Of a stretch of 54,435 nucleotides of DNA, positions 47,712 to 54,435 are shown piece by piece. The stretch lies in contig JAQUQX010000005.1 of NCBI GenBank assembly GCA_028715885.1, positions 12,226 to 66,660 on the forward strand, given 5' to 3'. The stretch's first letter is position 1. Every line of letters begins with the position of its first letter. The position numbers were made by a program, and so were the translations under genes. Under the pieces are notes generated by a model. That model saw only the letters and a list, made by a program, of their open reading frames with translations. It did no database searches and was not told the origin of the DNA. Source of the stretch: Candidatus Methanoperedens sp. Its GTDB lineage: Archaea > Halobacteriota > Methanosarcinia > Methanosarcinales > Methanoperedenaceae.

Positions 47712-47768
47712 AATCCGATTCCAAACAACAGAAAGTTTCTTAACTCGATAAACATAATTATCATTTAT

Positions 47769-48464
47769 ATGATTCGCCAGAGATTCGTTCTTGATACCAG
47801 CGCCCTGACAGACACGCAGACAAGGGAACTTGAGGGGGGAACGCTCTGCGTTGCCATGGGCGGCATACTCGATATCGCTGCCGAGGCGCGCCTGCATCTC
47901 GGGATAAGCTGCTACATCCCCTATCCCTCGGTGTATAACGAAATGAGGGACTTTGCAAAGAACAACGGCTGCAATGAGGAGACGCTTGCTAAAATAGATA
48001 CGTGGCTTGTCAAAAAAACACCTGACAGGTATGAGGTGAAAATCCCCTCCAAGATTTTCTACGACTATGTGGACTTCATGCGCGGGCGCATAAATAAGGG
48101 GATGAACGTGGCAGAGGATGCGATATGGGAGTCCGCAACTGAGTGCCTGTTCCGCACTACCAAAGCCAAATCAAAGCATGAGATTGAACCTGAGATTGAA
48201 CGCAACGTGATTGGGGGAATCATCAACGGCTTCAGGGACAAATACAGGAATGCGCTGCGGTACGGGATTCTGGACAGCGCGCCTGATATTGACGTGCTGC
48301 TGCTTGCAAAGGAGCTTGACGCCGCTGTTGTCGCAAGTGATGTCGGTATCCAGAAATGGGCTGAACAGCTCGGGCTTCGTTTCGTTGAGGCAAAATCCTT
48401 TCCCGCCATGATGAAGGAATACTTAAAACGCATAAAACCCGAAAAAGTAGCCAGTATGATTTAG
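47769..48464 (+). CDS. RNA-free ribonuclease P (HARP family, PIN-type)
   Basis: A 231-residue protein of the UPF0278 family, first annotated as RNA ligase partner and now known as HARP, the protein-only RNase P of Aquifex type. It starts [10 protein letters not shown] (Asp9) and the active-site acids appear as [17 protein letters not shown] and [10 protein letters not shown]. Asp169, Asp173 and Asp191 have the 4- and 18-residue spacing I recall for Aquifex. HARP matures tRNA 5' ends; archaea that have it generally also carry the RNA-based enzyme, so its cellular role there is unclear. Its stop codon directly precedes the next ATG. Confidence 0.9.
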   Translation: MIRQRFVLDTSALTDTQTRELEGGTLCVAMGGILDIAAEARLHLGISCYIPYPSVYNEMRDFAKNNGCNEETLAKIDTWLVKKTPDRYEVKIPSKIFYDYVDFMRGRINKGMNVAEDAIWESATECLFRTTKAKSKHEIEPEIERNVIGGIINGFRDKYRNALRYGILDSAPDIDVLLLAKELDAAVVASDVGIQKWAEQLGLRFVEAKSFPAMMKEYLKRIKPEKVASMI

Positions 48465-48779
48465 ATGATATACGAATCCATCGCAGCATTTGGTTTTGTG
48501 GTTATTATTTTCCTGACCTTGCGGGATATCCGCATCTACCACCGCACCAGGATAGAATCGTATAGAAAAGGCGCCCTGCGTGGAATGATTGCGGGCGCTC
48601 TGGCGCTGGTTGGCATGGGCGTTACTGCGGCAAATCCTGAAAATCCGTCTATCGGGCTTACTATAGTGTTTGTCGCCATTTATGTTAACGCAAAAGGCTC
48701 GCGAGAGGATGTGTTCGGGGATGCGCCTTTGATTAAGAGGGTGCTGGGGAAAACAACGGTTAAAAAGAAGGGCCCATAA
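48465..48779 (+). CDS. Small membrane protein downstream of HARP
   Basis: A 104-residue protein with three hydrophobic segments (about 5-20, 42-58 and 64-77) separated by a basic loop (RDIRIYHRTRIESYRKG). It starts directly at the end of the HARP gene without any spacer, so translation is coupled. No family is recognised. Co-transcription with HARP suggests but does not prove a shared function. Confidence 0.7.
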   Translation: MIYESIAAFGFVVIIFLTLRDIRIYHRTRIESYRKGALRGMIAGALALVGMGVTAANPENPSIGLTIVFVAIYVNAKGSREDVFGDAPLIKRVLGKTTVKKKGP

Positions 48780-48780
48780 A

Positions 48781-48807
48781 TTAACTGCGGATGAACGCAG
48801 ACAAACG
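48781..48807. repeat. Short dispersed repeat, inverted copy of the 1.5-kb element
   Basis: Read on the minus strand this gives TTTGTCTGCGTTCATCCG, matching TCTGCGTTCATCCG at 1511-1524. It lies 2 nt after the small membrane gene. Same type as the element between the cyclophilin and flavoprotein genes. Confidence 0.4.
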
Positions 48808-48853
48808 TATATGCACAAAAACTATTTCATTTCATAACAACTAAAACAGGGCA

Positions 48854-49687
48854 ATGCTTACCAAACGAATCATCCCCTGCCTCGATGTGACACTTGACAG
48901 GGAAGGGGGCTGCGTGGTCAAGGGAATTGAATTTGTCCACTTGCGAGAAGCGGGCGACCCTGTGGAGCTTGCCAAAAGATACAACGAACAGGGAGCTGAC
49001 GAGCTTGTGTTCCTTGATATCACTGCCTCGCATGAACGCAGGCGAACGATGATAGATGTGATAGAGAGAACGGCAGACGAGGTTTTTATTCCTCTCACTG
49101 TTGGGGGTGGAATAAGCAGCACAGAGGCTATAAAGAAAATCCTGCGCGCAGGGGCGGACAAGGTATCCATAAATACGGCTGCGGTTAAGAATCCTGATTT
49201 TGTTCGCGAGTCTTCCGAGATTTTCGGTTCGCAGTGCATCGTCACTGCCATTGACTGCCGGCGCAATTTTGATATTAAGACCCCGCATTTAAATGCGGGG
49301 AATAAGACCATAATCGGGCTTGAGGACGGAAGAAAAGCATGGTACGAGGTTGTAATCTACGGGGGCAGGACGCCTACAGGTTTGGACGCTGTGCTGTGGG
49401 CAGAGAAGGTGGAAAAGCTGGGCTCGGGTGAGATTTTGCTCACAAGCATGGACAGGGACGGCACGAAGGACGGATATGATTTGCCTATCACAAGAACGCT
49501 CTCGGAGAGGCTGGATATTCCCATAATAGCATCAGGAGGGGCGGGGAATCTCGAACACATATACGAGGCTTTCACCCAAGGAAAAGCGGATGCGGCGCTT
49601 GCAGCGAGTATTTTCCATTTCGGTGAATATACGATTGGAGAGGCGAAGGAGTATCTGGGGAAAAGGGGTGTGGCTGTGCGTGCGTAA
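48854..49687 (+). CDS. hisF: Imidazole glycerol phosphate synthase, cyclase subunit
   Basis: A 277-residue TIM-barrel cyclase that, with the glutaminase HisH, makes imidazole glycerol phosphate and AICAR. Signatures: [50 protein letters not shown] and [14 protein letters not shown], with Asp at both catalytic places. Length is a little above 255 because of an insertion after ITAIDCR ([14 protein letters not shown]), a common variation. HisH is not adjacent. It ends 2 nt from the convergent transporter gene. Confidence 0.96.
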   Translation: MLTKRIIPCLDVTLDREGGCVVKGIEFVHLREAGDPVELAKRYNEQGADELVFLDITASHERRRTMIDVIERTADEVFIPLTVGGGISSTEAIKKILRAGADKVSINTAAVKNPDFVRESSEIFGSQCIVTAIDCRRNFDIKTPHLNAGNKTIIGLEDGRKAWYEVVIYGGRTPTGLDAVLWAEKVEKLGSGEILLTSMDRDGTKDGYDLPITRTLSERLDIPIIASGGAGNLEHIYEAFTQGKADAALAASIFHFGEYTIGEAKEYLGKRGVAVRA

Positions 49688-49689
49688 CA

Positions 49690-50682
49690 CTATTCGATTT
49701 GTTTGATTTCGCCCACGATATTTTCAAGCAGTAATCCCAGCGTTACAAGACCAAGGGGTTTCCCTTCCTCACTTGTCACAAAGCACATGCTTGACTGGCT
49801 GCCTTTTATTAAGTCCACAAGTTCAAGTAAAGATGCATCAGGAGCTGCAAAGAGCGCGGGTCTGGCTATTTCTTTTATTGTTTTTTTCCTGTCAGCCAGA
49901 TTATTAAGAGCGTCTTTTATATGCACAAATCCCAGTATTTTTCCTTCGTTGACAACAGGAATTCTTGCATATTTCTTTTTTCGCACAAGCTCCACAGCGT
50001 CACCGAGCGTTGCCCCTGCATCAATGCATGTTACTTTTTCAAACGGAATCATTATATCCCCCGCTTTTATTCCTGAAAAGTCAAGCGCTGATTTGAGAAG
50101 GTGTTTCTCTTGTTTCTGAATTACTCCCTCCTCTTCACCCATTTCAATCATATAACCCAAGTCCTCGCGCATGAAAATCGGTTGCTTTATGGAGGTCTTC
50201 ACGCCAAAAAGGCGCAGTATGATATTCGTCAATCCTGTAAAGAAAACGATGGGGGGCTTTAGTATCGTTATAAGAAATTTCATCAGGGGCGCAAGTTTAT
50301 AGGCTATATCGGGATTCCTTGCAGCATACGCTTTCGGTGTTATCTCAGCAAAAGCGATAATGAGCAGGGTGGCAACCACGGTTGCTATGGATATCGCATT
50401 CTGACCGAAATAATCAATTACTACTGCTGTTATCAGTACCGAGATGGTGATGTTGACAATGTTGTTGCCTATCAGGATGGCTGCGAGGAAATTCTCGGGA
50501 AGGTCGAGCATTTCTTTTATAACAGCGGCGTTTTTTCGACCTTTCGCCAGATAGCCTTTGAGACGAACCCTGTTCTGGGAGATTATCGAGGTTTCGGAGA
50601 GGCTGAAGAATATCGATGCCAGCATGAGGAGAATTATTGCTATTATAGTGAAGGAAATCTCGGTCGGGGACAATGAGTTCAC
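49690..50682 (-). CDS. CNNM/CorC-type membrane protein with CBS pair
   Basis: A 330-residue membrane protein: an N-terminal DUF21 (CNNM) domain with FFSLSETSIISQNRVRLKGY and ILIGNNIVNITISVLIT, then a CBS pair (VTCIDAGATLGDAVELVRKKK, KILGFVHIKDALNNL and GKPLGLVTLGLLL). This architecture is that of Mg or Na-linked transporters of the CorC/HlyC group, here without the C-terminal CorC_HlyC domain. The ion handled is unknown. It is monocistronic, with a 150-nt AT-rich gap upstream. Confidence 0.9.
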   Translation of the reverse strand: MNSLSPTEISFTIIAIILLMLASIFFSLSETSIISQNRVRLKGYLAKGRKNAAVIKEMLDLPENFLAAILIGNNIVNITISVLITAVVIDYFGQNAISIATVVATLLIIAFAEITPKAYAARNPDIAYKLAPLMKFLITILKPPIVFFTGLTNIILRLFGVKTSIKQPIFMREDLGYMIEMGEEEGVIQKQEKHLLKSALDFSGIKAGDIMIPFEKVTCIDAGATLGDAVELVRKKKYARIPVVNEGKILGFVHIKDALNNLADRKKTIKEIARPALFAAPDASLLELVDLIKGSQSSMCFVTSEEGKPLGLVTLGLLLENIVGEIKQIE

Positions 50683-50832
50683 CTGTTGAGATAGGTAAAT
50701 AGTAGATTAATGCTTAACAATTTGCATACTATTGATGGTCGAATTTTAAGAATTGTATATATGTAATTAAAAATGTCATGTAATTTGATTTCAAATGTCA
50801 GAAATTATGTGCTGAAAATTGGTTAGAATGGA

Positions 50833-52074
50833 TTAATCAAGTTTCAGCCGTTCCGCCACTTCCTCCACCGTCACCAGCTCCTGCTCCCCTGTCCTCATAT
50901 CCTTCAGCGCCACCTTCCCCGCGTCAAGCTCGTTCTTCCCCACAATCACCACATGACTTGCGCCAATCGTATTTGCATAGGAAATCTGGTCTTTGAACTT
51001 GCGCCCCATGACATCCACGTATGTCGGGACGTGCGCCCTGAGTTTATTCCCGATAACGACTGCCTCTTTTCGCGTGTCATCAAACGATACCACAACGATT
51101 CGCTTTGAAGCCTGCGGCGCCACCTCACATATCTCCATTATCCTGTCAAACCCGATAGCATATCCGGTTGATGGCGTATCCTCTCCCCCGAACAACTGCG
51201 CGAGGCGGTAGGAGCCGCCGCCGCACACCTGGTTCTGCGCCCCAAGACCTTCGCAGTATATCTCGAATACCATGCCCGTATAATAATCAAGCCCTCTTGC
51301 TATCCCTAAATCTACTGTATACTCCATCCCGTAAACATCCAGCAAACTAAGCAGCGTCTCGAACTGCGCGATGGCTTCGATATCCCCTGCAAGCTCGCGC
51401 GCCTCATGAACAGCATTAATGCCCCGAAGCCCGATGAGGCGGAACAATTTGCCGCGCATCTCATCAGGCGCCCGTATTTCATCAAGGAACTCCTCAAGCC
51501 CTTTATCATCCTTCTTATCCACAAGCCGCATAATTTTGCTCTGGTGCTCTGGCTGTATATCCTTAAACAAAGCCCGCACAATCCCCAGATGCCCCACATG
51601 CAGGTCTCCCTTAACGCCAGCACTGTTTAGCATTTCAACTGCAAGCGCTATAACTTCAGCCTCGGACTCGGGTCTTGCGCTTCCGATAATCTCAACGCCG
51701 AACTGGAAAAACTCCCGGAAGCGCCCTTTTTGCGGGCGTTCATACCTGAAACAGTTATCAAAATAATAGAATTTAAGGGGCTTTGGCGACCTCTGGAGTT
51801 CCTCCACATACATCCTCACCACAGGCGCCGTGAGTTCGGGACGCAGCGCAATCTCGCGCTCTCCTTTGTCCTTGAAGTTGTAAATCTCACCCAGAATCCC
51901 TTCTCCCGACTTTATCGTAAAAAGCTCGATATGTTCAAACGTCGGGGTCTTGATTTCGCCGTATCCCCAATGTTTTGCAACCTTGCGAAGCCTGTTCTCA
52001 ACATTTCTTCGCCTTGCCATCTCATAGGGCAGAAAATCACGCGTGCCGCGGGGTCTCTGTATTTCCATTACCAT
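50833..52074 (-). CDS. hisS: Histidyl-tRNA synthetase
   Basis: A 413-residue class II synthetase. Motif 1 region includes [13 protein letters not shown], motif 2 is [23 protein letters not shown], the histidine-binding loop is [13 protein letters not shown], and motif 3 is [27 protein letters not shown]. The C-terminal anticodon domain ends with [17 protein letters not shown]. The divergent signal peptidase gene shares the 96-nt spacer, with a TATA-like ctttataaacc in the middle usable from both sides. Confidence 0.97.
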   Translation of the reverse strand: MVMEIQRPRGTRDFLPYEMARRRNVENRLRKVAKHWGYGEIKTPTFEHIELFTIKSGEGILGEIYNFKDKGEREIALRPELTAPVVRMYVEELQRSPKPLKFYYFDNCFRYERPQKGRFREFFQFGVEIIGSARPESEAEVIALAVEMLNSAGVKGDLHVGHLGIVRALFKDIQPEHQSKIMRLVDKKDDKGLEEFLDEIRAPDEMRGKLFRLIGLRGINAVHEARELAGDIEAIAQFETLLSLLDVYGMEYTVDLGIARGLDYYTGMVFEIYCEGLGAQNQVCGGGSYRLAQLFGGEDTPSTGYAIGFDRIMEICEVAPQASKRIVVVSFDDTRKEAVVIGNKLRAHVPTYVDVMGRKFKDQISYANTIGASHVVIVGKNELDAGKVALKDMRTGEQELVTVEEVAERLKLD

Positions 52075-52170
52075 ACTTCCTTTCGCCCCGATAACGGCTT
52101 AGTCCTTTATAAACCTGTTTGCTTTTCAAGGGCAAGACTTAATACTTCTTCCGATGTTACCTCCCTGCTT

Positions 52171-52746
52171 ATGAGCCTGAAAGAGAAAATAATCGAATTC
52201 AATGAGAGTGAAAATATATGGATAGGACTTTTACGGGATTTTCTCTTTGTCTTTTCGGTTGTGTTGATTTTCGCCTCGGTTTCACATATTGCTTTAGGAC
52301 TCTATGCGCCCATGGTTGCAGTGGAAAGCGGCAGCATGATTCCCCATATTCAAATAGGGGACATTGTCTTTGTTGAAAGCATAGACCGCACGGAAATAAT
52401 CACATACCTGAAAGGAAAAGAAACGGGCTATACGTCTTTTGGCGATTACGGCGACGTGATTTTATACAGACCTTACGGCAGGGAAGGCGTCACGCCCATC
52501 ATCCACCGTGCCATATATTATGTTGAAATGGGGGAACCCATGTGGATAGGCGGACCTCCCGCCCCTTATGCCGGCTATATCACAAAAGGAGACAACCTCA
52601 AAACGAACCTCGCATATGACCAGCAGGGAAGCATAAGCTACCTCCAGCCCGTGAAAAAAGAATGGGTAAAAGGCGTTGCGCGATTTTATCGTGTGCCTGT
52701 GCTGGGTTATGTTTCCTTAATTCCCAGGAAGATACTAAGCATATAA
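52171..52746 (+). CDS. Signal peptidase I, archaeal/ER (Sec11) type
   Basis: A 191-residue membrane-anchored peptidase that cleaves signal peptides of exported proteins. One N-terminal membrane helix (about residues 17-45) is followed by the catalytic Ser motif VESGSMIPHIQIGDIV, the HRAIYYV His motif and the GDNLKTN segment. His in place of the bacterial Lys places it in the S26B/Sec11 type. I start at ATG 52171 because the longer open frame upstream is only antisense to hisS. Its 3' end overlaps the convergent orc1/cdc6 gene by 12 nt. Confidence 0.9.
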   Translation: MSLKEKIIEFNESENIWIGLLRDFLFVFSVVLIFASVSHIALGLYAPMVAVESGSMIPHIQIGDIVFVESIDRTEIITYLKGKETGYTSFGDYGDVILYRPYGREGVTPIIHRAIYYVEMGEPMWIGGPPAPYAGYITKGDNLKTNLAYDQQGSISYLQPVKKEWVKGVARFYRVPVLGYVSLIPRKILSI

Positions 52747-53991
52747 CTTTGTCTGGTTGGGGGGTCTGTATTCTTCAAGCGGTTTTAACCTGTAATCCTC
52801 GAATAGCACCCTCCTGGTGTTACCCGGCGGAACACTGAGCGATATCTCTTTAGTCCTCCCGTACCTTCCCTTGCTTACCACGGTCGCATTCAGGATACCC
52901 ATCATATCAAGCTCGGATATCAAATCCGTCACTCTGCGCTGTGTAAGGACTTCAATTCCGATTATCCTGCACATCTGCTTGTAAATATTGTATGCTTCGC
53001 CTGTTGTTAAGCTGCTGTCGCCGTTATGACCGAGAAGGACCACGCTCAATAGAATGAGTTTGGACTGGCTCGGTAATGTCCTGACTACCTCGACTATCCT
53101 GTCTGTTTCTATTTTCTCCTGGGCATATTTAACATGTTTCTCCTGAACCCGGGGGGATTTTGCACGTTCTGCAAGTTCTCCTGAGACACGCAATAGATCA
53201 AGCGCTCGTCTTGCATCCCCGTGCTCCTGGGCTGCATAAGCTGCACACAAGGGAATTACCATTTCCTCAAGAACCGCGGGCTTGAATGCCATTTCAGCTC
53301 TCTGGCGAAGGATATCCCTTAACTGGTTGGCGTCGTAGGGAGGGAAGATTATCTCCTCCTCCCCGAGCGAGCTTTTCACTCTCGGATCGAGGAACTCCGT
53401 GAATTTCAAGTCGTTCGTGACGCCAATTAGGCTGACTTTTGTGTTTTTCAGATCGGAGTTAATCCGCGTGAGATTGTACAGCACGTCATCTCCTTTAATT
53501 ACAAGCTTGTCCACTTCGTCCAGTATTATTATCGCAATGCGTTTATCCGAGTCCAGCGCGTTTTTGAGTTCAGTATATACCTGGTCTGTGGGCCAGCCTG
53601 TCATGGGGATTTCCTTCTCAAAATGCCTGGCAATGGACGCCAGCAGCCGATACTGTGTGTCCACAACTTCACAGTTTATATAAACCACGACGCACGGGAC
53701 GCCGTGCAGTTCTCCCGTCCGCTCCAGTTCCTTACCAACATGTTTAGCTACAGCGGTTTTGCCTGTCCCTGTTTTTCCATATATCAGGATGTTAGAGGGT
53801 GTTTCACCCTTGAGAGCTGAAACCAGCACGCTCGCTAATTCCTTAACCTGCTCGCTTCTGTGAGGAAGGTAGTCTGGTGTATATGTAGATCGAAGGACTT
53901 CCCGGTTCCCAAATATATTCGCGTTTGTTAACATCTCCTCGAAAATACCGTTTATTGTTTTAGCTCCACTATCCAATCCTTCAACCTCCAA
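52735..53991 (-). CDS. Orc1/Cdc6 replication initiator
   Basis: A 418-residue AAA+ initiator that binds origin recognition boxes and loads MCM. Walker A is IYGKTGTGKTAVAK, Walker B is IAIIILDEVDKL, sensor 1 is VSLIGVTNDLKF, and the sensor 2 region is GDARRALDLLRVSGELAE. The C-terminal winged-helix domain (QRRVTDLISELDMMGIL) binds DNA. Next to its start is an AT-rich tract with ORB-like boxes, as is common for initiator genes near archaeal origins. Confidence 0.95.
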   Translation of the reverse strand: MEVEGLDSGAKTINGIFEEMLTNANIFGNREVLRSTYTPDYLPHRSEQVKELASVLVSALKGETPSNILIYGKTGTGKTAVAKHVGKELERTGELHGVPCVVVYINCEVVDTQYRLLASIARHFEKEIPMTGWPTDQVYTELKNALDSDKRIAIIILDEVDKLVIKGDDVLYNLTRINSDLKNTKVSLIGVTNDLKFTEFLDPRVKSSLGEEEIIFPPYDANQLRDILRQRAEMAFKPAVLEEMVIPLCAAYAAQEHGDARRALDLLRVSGELAERAKSPRVQEKHVKYAQEKIETDRIVEVVRTLPSQSKLILLSVVLLGHNGDSSLTTGEAYNIYKQMCRIIGIEVLTQRRVTDLISELDMMGILNATVVSKGRYGRTKEISLSVPPGNTRRVLFEDYRLKPLEEYRPPNQTKLYA

Positions 53992-54435
53992 GATACTGCA
54001 ATGGAAGGAAGGGTATTAAGACTTATGGTTCTGACCCCCTTGCTTCCATTGGAGATACAATAAACTGCTTATTTAATAAATATTCAAAATCTATCGCAGC
54101 TTGCTGTTTTTTTGTGTTGCGTTTCGAATCGACTCGGGCTGTAGTTTTGCTATCTGTCGTCAGAAGTCCCCCAGTTCCAGTGGAGTGAAGGAAAGACCCA
54201 CCCCTTAGTTTCGTCTGGAAACACATAAAAAACGATTTCTATATTAATAAATGATAAAATAAAAACCGATGTGTACTACTCCTAGCAGAACTGTATATTA
54301 ATCTTTCTCTTTTTGTTTAATATAAAACCAATGTTAATAAATTTTTAATAAATAAAGTCGAAAAAACACATCAAAATAAAGAATCAGACATCTCCAACGG
54401 AAACAACAGGGTAGGTACAATCCCAGTCAGTTAGA
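53992..54435. other. Probable replication origin next to orc1/cdc6
   Basis: No gene is found in these 444 bases. Imperfect origin-recognition-box-like motifs, with a TTCC-n-GGA core, are seen: cttccattggagat (54043-54056), gttccagtggagtgaag (54174-54190), tttcgtctggaaaca (54209-54223) and tctccaacggaaacaac (54391-54407), plus the weak gcaatggaagg (53998-54008). Between the third and fourth boxes lies a very AT-rich run (54236-54370) that could be the unwinding element. The pairing of initiator gene, boxes and AT-rich tract suggests an origin; the window ends within it. Confidence 0.6.

Noticed and set aside
51730-52170. N-terminal extension of the signal peptidase frame
   Set aside because: The extension is antisense to hisS and its promoter region; the ATG at 52171 gives a normal signal peptidase N-terminus.
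54023-54226. 67-codon minus-strand gene beside orc1/cdc6
   Set aside because: Crosses three ORB-like boxes, has no ribosome-binding site or recognisable features; origin sequence explains it better.

Overview
The window is archaeal and euryarchaeal. It encodes topoisomerase VI (A and B), Orc1/Cdc6, the small clamp-loader subunit RfcS, ribosomal proteins L39e and L31e with aIF6, SecD/SecF, an ER-type signal peptidase, HMG-CoA reductase and several methanogen-type redox proteins: an AfpA/DmrB-like flavoprotein, an F420H2-oxidase-type flavodiiron protein, a short NifB and a tetraether-synthase-like radical SAM enzyme. A bacterial-type DNA gyrase and an RNA-free RNase P (HARP) are also present. 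Together with the moderately AT-rich composition this suggests a Methanosarcinales-type organism, possibly a Methanoperedens (ANME-2d) relative. That placement is inferred from gene content, not from a marker phylogeny.

Layout. 0.1-0.9 kb: a VapBC-like toxin-antitoxin pair. 1-6.6 kb: cyclophilin, flavoprotein, phosphoesterase, then a Zn/Cd-type P1B ATPase downstream of a NikR-like regulator broken by a frameshift, and a cyclic-2,3-diphosphoglycerate-synthetase-like protein. 6.6-11.9 kb: secF-secD and two radical SAM genes (Tes-like, PflX-like). 12-15.3 kb: a stand-alone Lrp/AsnC ligand domain followed by top6B-top6A. 15.3-21.8 kb: an accessory island with an HNH nuclease, a zinc-ribbon/nucleotidyltransferase/HEPN-like fusion, small HTH proteins, vapBC, a UPF0175 antitoxin with a frameshifted PIN toxin, and a DnaJ-zinc-finger/TIR fusion. 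GC-rich repeat elements lie between these genes. 21.9-29.3 kb: gyrA, gyrB, threonine synthase and two HTH regulators, separated by a 235-bp block made of nine back-to-back hairpins. 29.4-35.9 kb: DedA protein, rfcS, an orphan PD-(D/E)XK-like nuclease, a biotin-synthase-like radical SAM protein, a CBS protein, an unrecognised Cys/His-rich protein and class II HMG-CoA reductase. 36-38 kb: an AT-rich module of two membrane proteins, one carrying a phosphoribosyltransferase-like motif, plus a small winged-helix protein. 38.2-50.7 kb: housekeeping genes (rpl39e-rpl31e-eif6, purM, ferritin-like, larE, nifB, rubredoxin, fprA, pyrF, nadA, hisB, another vapBC, HARP, hisF, CBS transporter). 50.8-54.4 kb: hisS, signal peptidase, orc1/cdc6 and a probable replication origin.

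How the parts fit. The right end looks like an origin-proximal region: orc1/cdc6 is followed by an AT-rich tract with several imperfect TTCC-n-GGA boxes like the cores of origin recognition boxes. Metabolic genes are scattered rather than grouped by pathway. Accessory DNA (toxin-antitoxin pairs, nucleases, TIR, PRTase-like module) sits in several separate places between housekeeping genes. Two accessory or regulatory genes carry single-base frameshifts, which may be real decay or base-calling errors. No rRNA, tRNA, CRISPR array or complete insertion sequence was recognised.
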